From: Achatina immaculata
Taxonomy: Eukaryota; Mollusca; Gastropoda; Stylommatophora; Achatinidae
NCBI GenBank assembly: GCA_009760885.1
Contig: CM019692.1
Location: 51,024,355-51,088,354 of the forward strand
DNA: 64,000 bases
Reading direction: 5' to 3'
This document shows, in pieces, positions 1 through 11,392 of this stretch. Made by a program: the position numbers and the translations under genes. Each line of letters starts with the position of its first letter. Position 1 is the stretch's first letter. The notes under the pieces were generated by a model, which was not told the origin of the DNA, ran no database searches, and saw only the letters and a list, made by a program, of their open reading frames with translations.

Positions 1-110
1 AAACATACTTTATTTTCAAAGGGTTAAGAATTGGGCACGCAGGCCCGTCTGATATTCTGCCATTCATCATACAGCTTTCACTCATTCACAGTCATTCAGC
101 ATTTGCTAAT
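1..110 (-). repeat. Dispersed repeat end, copy 1
   Basis: The stretch containing gggttaagaattgggcacgc recurs almost unchanged at about 58075-58110, together with the adjoining caggcccgtctga and a looser match further on. Read on the minus strand it ends in an AATAAA-like A-rich end, as in the 3' end of a retroelement. Family not recognised. Confidence 0.55.
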
Positions 111-1447
111 GAGAGAGAGAGAGAGAGAGAACAAGAGGAGAAAGAGAGCAAGAAATAGTGCAAGAAAGAGAGAGAGACCTAGAATGGAGCAAGAAAGAGA
201 GAGAGAGAGAGCAAGCAATATAGCAAAAAAGAGAGAGAGAGCAAGAAAAAGAGCAAGAAGGAGAGAGAGAGAGCAAGAAAGAGAGAGACCAAGAAATAGA
301 GCAAGAAAGAAAGAGAGAGCAAGAAAGAGAGAGAGAGCAAGCAATAGAGCAAGAAAGAGAGAGAGAGAGAGCAAGAAATAGAGCAAAAGAGAGAGAGAGA
401 GAGCAAGAAATAGAGAGACAGACCAAGAAAGAGAGAAACCAATAGAGCACGAGAGAGATAGCAACAGAGAGAGCAAGAGAGAGAGACCAAGAAACAGACC
501 AAGAAAGAGAGAGAGAGACAAAAAAATAGAGCAAGAGAGAGAGCAAGAAATAGATAGAGAGAGACCAAGAAATAGACCAAGAAAGAGAGAGAGACCAAAA
601 AATAGAGCAAGAGAGAAGGAGAGCAAGAAATAGAGAGAGAGAGAGAGATAAATAGGGCAAGAAAGAGAAAGAACAAGAAATAGGGCAAGAGAGAGAGAGA
701 GAGAGAGCACAAGAAAGAGAGCAAGAAAGAAAGGGGAATGAGAGAAGGCAAGAAAGAGAGAGATCAAGAAAAAGAGAGAGGGCAAGAAAGAGAGCAAGAG
801 AGAGGGAAAGCAAGAAGGAGATAAAGAGGAATAGAGCAAGAAAGAGAGCGAGAGAGAGAGCAAGAAGGAGATCAAGAGAAAGATCAAGAGAAATAGAGAG
901 AGAGAGCAAGGGAAAGATCAAGAGAAAAGAGAAGTCAAGAAAGAGAGCAAGAGAGAGAGAGGCCAAGAAAGAGAGCAATAGAGAGAGAAAGAAGGAGATC
1001 AAGAGAAAGAGAGAGATCAATAAAGAGAGCAAGAGAGAGAGCAATAGAAAGAGAGAGAGAGGCCAAGAAAGAGAGCAAGAGAGAGAGCAAGAGAGAGAGG
1101 AGAGCAAGAAAGAGAGAGCAAGAGAAAGAGAGAGGCCAAGAAAGAGAGCAAGAGAGAGAGAGGAGAGCAAGAAATCGAGTGCAAGAGAGAGAGAGAGAGA
1201 GAGGAGAGCAAGAAAGAGAGAGCAAGAGAGAGAGAGGAAAGCAAGAAAGAGAGAGCAAGAGAGAGAAAGAGCAAGAGAGAAAACAAGAAAGAAAGAGAGA
1301 GCAAGAAAGAGAGAAAAAGAGAGAGAGAGCAAGAGAGATAGCAAGAAAGACAGAGCAAGAGAGAGAGAGAGCAAGAGAGAGAGAACAAGAAAGAGAAAGC
1401 AAGAGAGAGAGCAAGAAAGAGAGAGCAAGAACGAAAGCAAGAAAGAG

Positions 1448-1480
<33 letters not shown>
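111..1480. repeat. GA-rich purine tract
   Basis: Imperfect (GA)n interrupted by gcaagaaa-type blocks for almost 1.4 kb. Long open frames on both strands here (for example Ser/Leu-rich on the minus strand) are low-complexity artefacts, not genes. Confidence 0.95.
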
Positions 1481-1616
1481 TTCATCAACCCCCCACCCCC
1501 CACATACATTTCTAGGTTCAACATTTTATGAGAGTAGTTACATTTTCTCAACTGAAATTCACAGACTGTCTGCATCCTTAAAGAGAATTATACTCACGCA
1601 TCCACGCACTCACCAA

Positions 1617-1636
1617 CCTCCCACCTCCCACCCACC

Positions 1637-1679
<43 letters not shown>

Positions 1680-1715
1680 ACACACACACATACACACACA
1701 TACACACACACACAT
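1617..1715. repeat. CCCA/CA microsatellite
   Basis: (CCCA)n passing into (CA)n with scattered TA steps; the shorter duplicate is at 3592-3645. Confidence 0.9.
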
Positions 1716-2010
1716 ACGAACCTCAGGTTTAGTGTTTAAAAAAGTCGAACAAATCTGACATATACCTTGGCAGTGGTGGCCCTAGCAATGTTAATCTTCA
1801 CTGTCTGGAAGGCGCTTGGTTCCTGTTAGATAGAGATTGACCGATTTCCGGGCTTAATTGGCAACACTACGGAATTATTAGGGCCTACAAATTGTAAAGC
1901 GGCGTGGTAGAATATTAGCAGACTGGGGATGTGGAGCTGGCACTAAAGAATGATTCTGGTAGTTTAGAGATGTGCAAGGGACATTAAAGAATCATTCTGG
2001 TAGAATAGGG

Positions 2011-2240
2011 ATGTGAAAGTGACACTAAATAATGATCCTGTTAGCTTAAGAATGTGAAAGTGACACTAAATAATGATCCTGTTAGCTTAAGAATGTGAAA
2101 GTGACACTAAATAATGATCCTGTTAGCTTAAGAATGTGAAAGTGACACTAAATAATGATCCTGTTAGCTTAAGAATGAGAAAGTGACACTAAATAATGAT
2201 CCTGTTAGCTTAAGAATGTGAAAGTGATACTAAAGAATGA
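2011..2240. repeat. 41-bp minisatellite, copy 1
   Basis: Units of 41 bp start at 2011, 2052, 2093, 2134, 2175 and 2216, with core gtgacactaaataatgatcc. Degenerate units precede it from about 1921. Related degenerate units reappear at 6057-6200 on the far side of the LINE. Confidence 0.9.
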
Positions 2241-3286
2241 CGAACCCTTTCCTGTTACCTGTGGGGTAAAGCAGGGATGTGTCCTTGCACCTGAACTCTT
2301 CGGGTGTTCTCGGGAATGCTCATGGACGCTTCCAGAAGCTCAAACGAAAACTGTTTTCCGTTAATGTATAGAACAGACGGGAAGCTTTTCAGTCTAAGGC
2401 GGTTAAAAGCTGCCTCAAAAGTTAGCAATGTGAAAATCAAAGACTTTCTGTTCGCCGATGACTATGTACTAAATGCTAATTCAACATGCTCTTTCCATGC
2501 TTTTGGTCACTTTTATGACTTTTCCGGTTTCTCGATGTGTACCAATGGTCACTTTAGTGTTCATTGGTTTGTTTCAATAAAAAAACCGATGTAACATTTA
2601 GATTGTACATATTTCGTCCGCGATTCCGGTGACACTTTTCAAAATGGCGAAAGAGTGCCTAGTTACGAGCGATGCCGAGCGAGAAAAAGGAAGAAAAAGA
2701 CCGACATTTTTCAATTTTTGATGATGTAGATAGGGGTATGGACATGGCCTGTGACCACCCCACTGCTCTTGAATGTATCCCAAGTAGATCTAGACATATT
2801 ATACGACGGGAGAAGTAGTTAGAAGGTTATTTCAAACATTAATTTAGCGAGAATGCAACATAGAATCATAATATGAGATCGACAAGTAGATCTACACATC
2901 TCAGATGGTAAGTAGTGCATATCTAGACCTAGCTGATGATGAGCTGGGCACAATCATTGTCTAAAAACATCACATTACTTCCTTTTTCCTAAAAAAAACT
3001 GCATTTATGAAATTTTCATTCATTTAGTTATACTTTGAAACGTAATAAGTATACGGAAGTACATGGAAATACTGTTTTCCATTCCAGTTTATAACTATAC
3101 CCCCTAACATATCAAGATCCACGCTTTTACTCTGGCACTCCACAACACGTTTGCTAATATGCAAACCATTACTGATAACTTCTCGGAGTCATGTGACAAC
3201 TTTAGCCTTACAATCAACATCGGAAAAACAGAAGTTGTAAATTAACCTGCCCCCGACAAAGAATATACTGACCTGAAAATCGTGAT
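2235..3286 (+). pseudogene. LINE reverse transcriptase fragment, first copy
   Basis: The frame at about 2245-2310 reads PFPVTCGVKQGCVLAPELF, the RT motif before the catalytic box. It is followed after frameshifts by YRTDGKLFSLRRLKAASKV and DFLFADD near 2440-2462, the RT active site (F/YADD type). Coding resemblance stops near 2490 and resumes near 3112 with SCDNFSLTINIGKTEVVN, then ends abruptly at the GA tract at 3287. It is broken by stops and an internal insertion and has no 3' part because the duplication junction cuts it. Not functional. Confidence 0.85.
2491..3111. mobile_element. Insertion of unknown type inside the LINE RT, copy 1
   Basis: About 620 bp separate two adjacent parts of the RT coding region. 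The segment is AT-rich with several tagatct motifs, has no transposase-like frame, and partly resembles sequence at 44160-44520 (for example catttatg.aat.ttcattcatt). Ends and target duplication could not be fixed by eye. Confidence 0.5.
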
Positions 3287-5211
3287 AAAAAGAGAGAGAG
3301 AGCAAGAGAGATAGCAAGAAAGACAGAGCAAGAGAGAGAGAGAGAGCAAGAGAGAGAGAACAAGAAAGAGAAAGCAAGAGAGAGAGAGCAAGAAAGAGAG
3401 AGCAAGAACGAAAGCAAGAAAGAGCAAGAGAGAGAGAGAGAGAGAGAGATTCATCAACCCCCCACCCCCCACATACATTTCTAGGTTCAACATTTTATGA
3501 GAGTAGTTACATTTTCTCAACTGAAATTCACAGACTGTCTGCATCCTTAAAGAGAATGATACTCACGCATCCACGCACTCACCAACCTCCCACCTCCCAC
3601 CCACCCACCCACACACACCCACACATACACACACACACATACGAACCTCAGGTTTAGTGTTTAAAAAAGTCGAACAAATCTGACATATACCTTGGCAGTG
3701 GTGGCCCTCGCAATGTTAATCTTCACTGTCTGGAAGGCGCTTGGTTCCTGTTAGATAGAGATTGACCGATTTCCGGGCTTAATTGGCAACACTACGGAAT
3801 TATTAGGGCCTACAAATTGTAAAGCGGCGTGGTAGAATATTAGCAGACTGGGGATGTGGAGCTGGCACTAAAGAATGATTCTGGTAGTTTAGAGATGTGC
3901 AAGGGACATTAAAGAATCATTCTGGTAGAATAGGGATGTGAAAGTGACACTAAATAATGATCCTGTTAGCTTAAGAATGTGAAAGTGACACTAAATAATG
4001 ATCCTGTTAGCTTAAGAATGTGAAAGTGACACTAAATAATGATCCTGTTAGCTTAAGAATGTGAAAGTGACACTAAATAATGATCCTGTTAGCTTAAGAA
4101 TGAGAAAGTGACACTAAATAATGATCCTGTTAGCTTAAGAATGTGAAAGTGATACTAAAGAATGACGAACCCTTTCCTGTTACCTGTGGGGTAAAGCAGG
4201 GATGTGTCCTTGCACCTGAACTCTTCGGGTGTTCTCGGGAATGCTCATGGACGCTTCCAGAAGCTCAAACGAAAACTGTTTTCCGTTAATGTATAGAACA
4301 GACGGGAAGCTTTTCAGTCTAAGGCGGTTAAAAGCTGCCTCAAAAGTTAGCAATGTGAAAATCAAAGACTTTCTGTTCGCCGATGACTATGTACTAAATG
4401 CTAATTCAACATGCTCTTTCCATGCTTTTGGTCACTTTTATGACTTTTCCGGTTTCTCGATGTGTACCAATGGTCACTTTAGTGTTCATTGGTTTGTTTC
4501 AATAAAAAAACCGATGTAACATTTAGATTGTACATATTTCGTCCGCGATTCCGGTGACACTTTTCAAAATGGCGAAAGAGTGCCTAGTTACGAGCGATGC
4601 CGAGCGAGAAAAAGGAAGAAAAAGACCGACATTTTTCAATTTTTGATGATGTAGATAGGGGTATGGACATGGCCTGTGACCACCCCACTGCTCTTGAATG
4701 TATCCCAAGTAGATCTAGACATATTATACGACGGGAGAAGTAGTTAGAAGGTTATTTCAAACATTAATTTAGCGAGAATGCAACATAGAATCATAATATG
4801 AGATCGACAAGTAGATCTACACATCTCAGATGGTAAGTAGTGCATATCTAGACCTAGCTGATGATGAGCTGGGCACAATCATTGTCTAAAAACATCACAT
4901 TACTTCCTTTTTCCTAAAAAAAACTGCATTTATGAAATTTTCATTCATTTAGTTATACTTTGAAACGTAATAAGTATACGGAAGTACATGGAAATACTGT
5001 TTTCCATTCCAGTTTATAACTATACCCCCTAACATATCAAGATCCACGCTTTTACTCTGGCACTCCACAACACGTTTGCTAATATGCAAACCATTACTGA
5101 TAACTTCTCGGAGTCATGTGACAACTTTAGCCTTACAATCAACATCGGAAAAACAGAAGTTGTAAATTAACCTGCCCCCGACAAAGAATATACTGACCTG
5201 AAAATCGTGAT
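3287..5211. repeat. Tandem segmental duplication, copy 2
   Basis: Second copy of 1314-3286. At its right edge the LINE continues normally (gggacaaaagctaaaatc), so this copy keeps the original right-hand junction, and the new junction is the one at 3286/3287. Confidence 0.9.
3936..4165. repeat. 41-bp minisatellite, copy 2
   Basis: Same array as 2011-2240, carried along by the duplication. Confidence 0.9.
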
Positions 5212-6055
5212 AAAGGGACAAAAGCTAAAATCCGTAGAAAATTTCACTTATCTTGGCAGTACCCTTTCTAGGGCAGTCAGTCTTGATGCTGAAGTCAGCA
5301 ACAGAACAGCTAAAGCCAGTGCAGCATTTGGGAGGCTATGAAAAAATGTTTGGGAAAGAAGAGGACTCGATGTTACCACCAAGTTAAAGGTCGATAAAGC
5401 TGTCGTTCTGACCACACTAATGTATGCAGCCGAAACATGGACAGTCTACAGTAGGCATGCAAGACAACTAAATCACTTCCATCTAAACTGTCTCAGGAAA
5501 ATACTGAATATCAAATGGCAGCAACTGATTCCTGATACTGAAGTCCTCACAAGAGCTAATATTCCAAGTATTTACACAATGCTTCAAAAGGTGCAAATCC
5601 ATTGGACAGGGCACGTAGTCAGAATGAATAACACCCGACTGACCAAACAACTCCTTTATGGGGAACTACTGAACGGAAAACGGAAAGCTGGAGGGCAAAA
5701 AAAGCAATACAAAGATAGCTCAAAACCTCACTCAAGGCCTTTCGGATAGTCACAAACTCTTTGGAGGCCATAGCACAAGTCCGCCCATCAAGGAGGGCTA
5801 AACCACCCTGGGTGCCCAGAGAGCAGAGCACTCAAGAATTGAAAGTGGCCAGCACAAACGCACAATGCGAAAAGCCAAGGCAGCACAGTCACCCACAACT
5901 GAATCTGGACCTGTATGTTCCGTGTGTGGCAAAACTTTCAAAGTTCGTATAGGGCTAGTTGATCACGCATGGACACACCTCTCCTTACTTTGACTAAAAT
6001 GAATCTGTGGTCATCATCGAAGACGATGGACGAACAACAACAACAACAACAGCGG
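4160..6055 (+). pseudogene. 5'-truncated LINE with C-terminal zinc finger and (CAA)n tail
   Basis: It repeats the RT active-site region (about 4365-4390), is interrupted by the same insertion at 4416-5036, then runs on through KSVENFTYLGSTLS, LMYAAETWTVYSRHARQLNH, LRKILNIKWQ and HWTGHVVRMN up to about 5749, a typical C-terminal part of an endonuclease-reverse transcriptase LINE. In another frame 5916-5978 encodes a C2H2 finger (C-x2-C-x12-H-x3-H) as found at the end of this LINE type. The element ends in a (CAA)n run at about 6033-6052. Stops and frameshifts show it is dead; no endonuclease is present, so it is 5'-truncated. Confidence 0.85.
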
Positions 6056-6056
6056 A

Positions 6057-6200
6057 TTGGGGATGTGGAGGTGGCACTAAAGAACGATTCTGGAAGTTTC
6101 GAGATGTGCAAGTGAATTAAAGAATTATTCTGAAAGAAAAGGGATGTGAAAGTGACATTAAGGAATAATTCTTGTAACTTAGGAATGTGAAAGTAACAGA
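6057..6200. repeat. Degenerate minisatellite right of the LINE
   Basis: Starting ggattggggatgtggaggtg, this matches the phase of 1921-2020 left of the LINE, which suggests the LINE landed inside an existing repeat array. Confidence 0.7.
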
Positions 6201-6690
6201 GAGATATGATAAATTATGAGAAATAATAAAGACCTAAATCACAGAGCTAATATGAATGTCTCCCCCTCCCCCTTTTTGTTCATCTCTCTCTCCTCTCTCT
6301 CTCACGCACGCACGCACACACACACACCATATATATATATATTCACTTACAAAGCACGCACTATAAAATTAGAACGTATTGGAGGAAATAAAATTCTCCA
6401 TCAAATGATAAATAGAAACAACAGAAATGGCAGAACAACGACTAACTTCTTCACGTACGAACGTTAGAACATTTGATGAACACTTTTGTTTTTGTTTTCC
6501 TAAAGGTTAAGGTAGAAATAAGAAGGGTGCAAACAGTTCCCAACTAACCGAATATTCTTTAAAAAACGTGTTGTTACGGTAAAAAATTCGTCACGTTTTC
6601 GATACCTTAATTTCGACCAAGTTCCCATCTTATATACGTGATTCTGAACACGTGCATACTGATTTTTAGGCAATGAATCGTGAGACAGGC
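6201..6690. other. No recognised gene; short microsatellites
   Basis: CT-, CA- and TA-type microsatellites at about 6280-6345. No gene or transposon frame seen. Confidence 0.6.
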
Positions 6691-6707
6691 GATCATCAGA
6701 AGGAAAG

Positions 6708-7200
6708 ATGGTGGACAGCCAGGTTGTCATTCGCGTCCTCCTGAGGCATTATTTGAAGAAAGGGCATATGCAGCGGCCCGTGAAACTTGCAGCGTGGAAG
6801 GGGAAGGAACAGTCGATGACAGCACTGCATGGTAGCAGTTCCAGAGGTTCAACTCTGGGGACACTGACATCAAAGGCAAGCCCAGATCGCGAAGCACTCA
6901 ACCACCAATGATGAAGTCCAGCGTCAAGCTGTTGAAAACAATCCCATCACCATACTCGGCACTTGTCAGCCCAGCTGGGCCCTTCTCAAAGCACCATGGT
7001 TCAGCATTCGCACGACATCCCCCCGCCCCACGATCTCACTCCCCAGCAAGCGTAGAGACGTGTTGACGTCTGTCGCCAATTGTTGGCAAGCTCATTTGAC
7101 AAAAGGTTTCTCTGTCGTATCGTCAGTGGGGATGGCAAGTGGATTTTCCTGCTGTACCCCAACACAGGTACTCAATAGTTCCAGCTAGGCCAGGTGGTAG
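6708..7200 (+). pseudogene. mariner transposase relic, N-terminal half
   Basis: From the ATG at 6708 the translation IRVLLRHYLKKG, then after a frameshift AYAAARETCSVEGEGTVDDS, QRFNSGDTDIKGKPRS and RQAVENNP, is the paired helix-turn-helix DNA-binding region of mariner-family transposase. Another frame from about 7020 gives HDLTPQQA and RRVDVCRQLL, then CRIVSGDGKW with the first catalytic Asp. The relic fades near 7200; the rest of the catalytic domain is missing. Frameshifts and stops make it inactive. Confidence 0.85.
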
Positions 7201-7737
7201 AGGAGGTTGTTCTACGAGGCCGGTTCGAGAAGTGACGAACTTTAGACTCAACACAGTATCATGAAAATAATTTTTTTAAAAATGATTTGTTTGATCCAGT
7301 GGAAAAAAAACAGAATAAAAATATTAGAAAAATCTAGGCTCCTACACAAAAAGTAGATCTATGAGGAAACAACGTGACATAGCAAATGCACTTATCACTT
7401 TGTTGGAAAAACAAACCATGTCGATTCATTCACACTTGAATATTTTGACAGCGAGGGCAACAAGATGGAAGAGTATCAAGAAAGAAAACGTGAATCTTTT
7501 TTCACACTTGACCTAGTCTGAGACGCGAAAGAAGATGTGGAGTCTTCTAAAAGTTCTTTAATGCCAACAACAGTGATGAAAGCAGGCAAAGAATCCTTGA
7601 AACTGATCGAGTTTGAAAGATGTGACTCTGCTTCGATGTCAATCATTTGCCTGACCTGATCGAGCGGAATTTGTTCAGTGGATACATCTCGGAGTTTCCT
7701 CGTCACTGAAGCAATGGGGAAGCACGCATCAATGTAA
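7201..7737. other. No recognised gene
   Basis: AT-rich sequence. A 76-residue minus-strand frame (7476-7706) is not recognised and has no supporting signals. Confidence 0.5.
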
Positions 7738-7985
7738 TATTTGTAGACGATCCGTTCGGCAAATGCGCGTCTGTGTAGCGAAATGAGCGCTTGTGTCTCA
7801 TGACGAAAGCCAGTGGTTCGAATCCGATGGAAGAAGACTCAGCCACCCATCTGTGGAAATGGATACTTTGCTCCTTATGGAGTCGGGGGGGGGGGGGGGG
7901 GGGAAGGGAGAAAACGCGATCAAGCATGCATGTGGTCAAGCCCATCACTCTATAGTGCCTACATGCCAAGGAATATGGACACTAT
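7738..7985 (+). mobile_element. tRNA-derived SINE
   Basis: A tRNA-like head with B box ggttcgaatcc at 7814-7824 is followed by the core ctgtggaaatgg..ac shared with the copies at 33050, 41840 and 59960. A run of about 17 G lies within it near 7887-7903. Confidence 0.7.
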
Positions 7986-8289
7986 AACCTCATCTGTCTT
8001 TATGGCATGGTAGCGCTACATTTATTCAGCAAAGTCAGTTATTTTATTTCAGTTTTATCAAGCAACACTCACAACATCATTACCACAGCCGCTACGTTCC
8101 ATGACTTACATAGTGTTTCCACGCACCTGTCTGGAGAGACAGACAAATATTTGAACGTTCCGTTTCTAACAATGAATCTAACAATGTTTGTTTATGTTCA
8201 TTTGTCTGTCAATACATGGTGTGGATGTTTCTTTTAGCATATGGTAAGTTTCTTGGTGAATGTAAGGTGTTTCTGTGAATGCATGGTGA

Positions 8290-8625
8290 AACTTTCTGTT
8301 AGTTCATGGTAACTGCCTCTGTCAGTGTTTCTTGTTAGTTCATGGTAACTGCCTCTGTCAGTGTTTCTTGTTAGTTCGTGGTAACTGTCTCTGTCAGTGT
8401 TTCTTTGTTAGTTCATGGTAACTGTCTCTGTCAGTGTTTCTTGTTAGTTCATGGTAACTGTCTCTGTCACTGTTTCTTGATAGTTCATGGTAACTGTCTC
8501 TGTCACTGTTTCTTGATAGTTCATGGTAACTGCCTCTGTCAGTGTTTCTTGTTAGTTCATGGTAACTGTCTCTGTCACTGTTTCTTGATAGTTCATGGTA
8601 ACTGTCTCTGTCAGTGTTTCTGTGA
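8290..8625. repeat. 36-bp minisatellite
   Basis: About nine units with core gttagttcatggtaactg. 36 is a multiple of 3, so an artificial open frame (repeated VHGNCLC) runs through it. Confidence 0.9.
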
Positions 8626-8716
8626 GTGTAGGGTGAATGTTTTTTGTGAGTGCCTCTTTAAATGTAATGCTGAGTGTTTCTGTTAATGTATGGCGATGAT
8701 CTGTCGGTGTAAGCTG

Positions 8717-8786
<70 letters not shown>
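8717..8786 (-). repeat. (ATCT)n, the LINE 3' tail
   Basis: About 17 ATCT units. On the minus strand this is the (AGAT)n tail of the adjacent LINE. Confidence 0.95.
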
Positions 8787-10838
8787 GCCTCTGACCCCTC
8801 GTGGAGCATAGGCCGCCAACAAGAGCTCGCCAGGCAGTTCGGTCCTGGGCCACTCTTTCCAACTGTCTCCATGTCTGGTTCATTATTCTGATGTCCGTGT
8901 CCAGACTTCGGCGCCAGGAGTTCCTAGGTCTCCCTCTCCTCCTTTTACCCTGTGGGTTCCATGTTAGGGCTTGCCTTGTGGTGCTGGATGTGGATTTCCG
9001 TAGGGTGTGTCCGATCCATCCCCATCTTCTTCGTAGGATGTCGTCTTCCACTGGTTGCTGGCCTGTTCTCTGCTGCAGTTCTTGGTTACTTATGGTATCT
9101 GGCCATCGTATTTGTAGAATCCTTCTAAGGCATGTGTTAATAAATGTCTGGATTCGTTTCATGATCGTAACAGTAGTTCTCCAAGTTTCTGAACCGTATA
9201 GCAGAATGGGCTTTATCATGGTGTTAAATACTCTGATTTTCAATTTAACTGACAAGGCTGAAGTTGCCCATATTTTCTTCATCTGATGGAATTTTACTCT
9301 TGCCTTGCCCATTCTTGCTTTTACATCAGCTTCTGTTCCTCCCTGCTTGTCTGTCACACTTCCCAGATAAGTAAACTTTTCAACCTCTTCCAGTTCCTCT
9401 CCTTCCAATATAATGGGCATTTCGTTGACCTCATTTACTCTAAGAACTTTACTCTTTCCCTTGTGGATGGTAAGGCCTAGTCTTGAGGAATTTTCTGCCA
9501 CTAATATGGTTTTCTCTTGCATCTGTTGCTTAGTCTGGGAGAGAAGTGCCAGGTCGTCAGCAAAGTCTAGGTCGTCCAGTTGAGTCCAGAGCGTCCATTG
9601 AATACCATTTCTCCTATTTTCTGTTGATTTTCTCATAATCCAGTCTATGGCCAGGATAAATAGAAATGGTGACAGCAGGCATTCCTGTCTCACTCCGGTG
9701 TTAACTTGAAAGGCATCTGTTAGTTGTTGTCCATGGATTACCTTACATGTCATCCCTTCATAGGAGTTTTTAATGATGGTGGTAATCTTCTCCGGTACTC
9801 CGTAGTGTCTCAACAGCTTCCATAGGGTATGTCTGTCGACGCTGTCGAAAGCCTTCTCGTAGTCAATAAAATTGACATAGAGAGGTGAGCTCCACTCCAG
9901 TGATTGTTCTACGATGATACGTAATGTTGCTATTTGGTCTGTACAGGATCTGTTCTTCCGGAATCCTGCTTGTTGGTCCCTGAGTTGTGGATCTACCGCG
10001 TCCTTTATCCTATTTAGAAGAACTCGGTTGAGTACCTTTCCTGGTATTGATAGCAGTGTTATACCTCTGTAGTTGGAGCAGGAGCTCAAGTCACCTTTCT
10101 TTGGTAGCTTGACAAGGTAACCTTCTTTCCACTCAGTAGGCACTTGCTCCTCTTCCCAGATCTTCCTGAAGAGGGGGTGAAGAATGTCTACGCTGGTCTC
10201 AATATCTGTTTTCAGTGCTTCTGCCGGGATGTTATCAGGTCCTGCTGCCTTGCCATGCTTCAGCTGTTTTATGGCTTTACAAATCTCTTCCCTTGTTGGT
10301 ATACCACAATCTATTCGTAGATCTCTATCGGCTGGTTCAATATTCGGTGGGTTATGAGGGGCTGGTCTATTCAACAATTCTTCAGCCTCCATCTGTCTTT
10401 CTGTCCCCAGTCATTGGGTATTGTTTTTCCGTTCTTGTCTTTCACTGGCCTCATCGGCACACTATAATTTCCAGTCATCTTCTTAATTGTGGAGTATAGA
10501 TCCTGTATATTTCCCTGCTGGGCAGCTCCTTCTGCCTCTGTTGCCAGTGTTTCTATGTAGTTCCTTTTGTCTGTCCTGATGCTCCTCTTCGTTTTCCTAC
10601 ATGCTTCCCTATACTCTTCTTGTACAATAATTTTACTGGCTCTTGTGCGGCTGTTGTTGAGTGCTGCTTTTTTCATCTTTCTCTCCTATATTCTCCTTAT
10701 GGATTCTGCAGAGATCCACTCCTTGTGGCACAGCTTCCTGGGGCCAAGCACTTCTTGATATGATGAGGTAAATGCTTCTTTCACTCCGTGCCATCTCTTA
10801 TCAATTGACTCTTCTTCTGGTAGATCTTGTAGAATCTT
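8718..10838 (-). pseudogene. 5'-truncated LINE, near-intact reverse transcriptase
   Basis: A single frame (10392 down to 8779, 537 codons) carries the whole RT core: KLPKKGDLSSCSNYRGITLL, GFRKNRSCTDQIATLR, YVNFIDYEKAFDSVDR (first catalytic Asp), VRQECLLSPFLF (usual G changed to E) and the active site DDLDFADDLALLS. Then come the thumb-like YGSETWR and the C-terminal basic region GKRRRGRPRNSWRR. One frameshift near 10385 separates it from the upstream 101-codon frame (10676-10371) that continues the same protein; upstream still, LPEEESIDKRWHGVKEAF is visible to about 10850. The endonuclease is absent. A 10-bp target-site duplication tgtaagctga flanks it at 8708-8717 and 10839-10848. The last Arg and the stop codon come from the (AGAT)n tail. 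Confidence 0.92.
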
Positions 10839-11010
10839 TGTAAGCTGAGTGTCTCTATTAATGTATGGCGATGGTCTGTCAGTGTAAGCTGAGTGTCTCT
10901 ATTAATGTATGGCGATGATCTATCAGTGTAAGCTGAGTGTCTCTATTAATGTATGGCGATGGTTTGTCAGTGTAAGCTGAGTGTCTCCATTAATGTATGA
11001 GGAGTGTTTG
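10839..11010. repeat. 44-bp minisatellite flanking the LINE
   Basis: About four units with core gtgtctctattaatgtatgg. A matching unit lies left of the LINE at 8660-8717, so the LINE split this array. Confidence 0.85.
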
Positions 11011-11195
11011 TGTATGTGTAAGTTGAGAGTCGACTCCACGAGTATGTCTGTGTAGAGTGAATTTCTCTGTGAGTTTAGAGTGAATGTCTCTGTAAATGTA
11101 TCTGTGAATGTCTCTGTGAGTGTCTCTGTGAATATGGGATGAAAGTTTCTGTGAATTCCTCTGTAAGCACAAGATGAATATTTTTGTTAGTTTAT

Positions 11196-11392
11196 GCAGA
11201 GTATCTCTGTCAGTGGAGGGTATCTCTGTCAGTGGAGAGTGGGTATCTTTGTCAGTGGAGGGTGAGTATCTCTGTCAGTGGAGGGTGAGTATCTCTGTCA
11301 TTGGAGGGTGAGTATCTCTGTCATTGGAGGATGAGTATCTCTGTCAGTGGAGGGTGAGTATCTCTGTCATTGGAGGGTGAGTATCTGTATGA
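11196..11392. repeat. 24-bp minisatellite, first array
   Basis: Units with core gtgagtatctctgtcagtgg; the same family returns at 12697-13215. Confidence 0.9.

Larger units (their letters stand above)
1314..3286. repeat. Tandem segmental duplication, copy 1
   Basis: This block is repeated at 3287-5211 at near identity (offset 1925 over most of its length). The copies differ mainly in the length of the CA-rich tract (about 48 bp longer here) and a few substitutions. It holds the end of the GA tract, the CA tract, a 41-bp minisatellite and part of a LINE. Confidence 0.9.

Noticed and set aside
96..1575. Long minus-strand frames of up to 489 codons rich in Ser/Leu
   Set aside because: They lie in the GA-rich tract; the composition follows directly from a purine repeat and overlapping frames are open on both strands.
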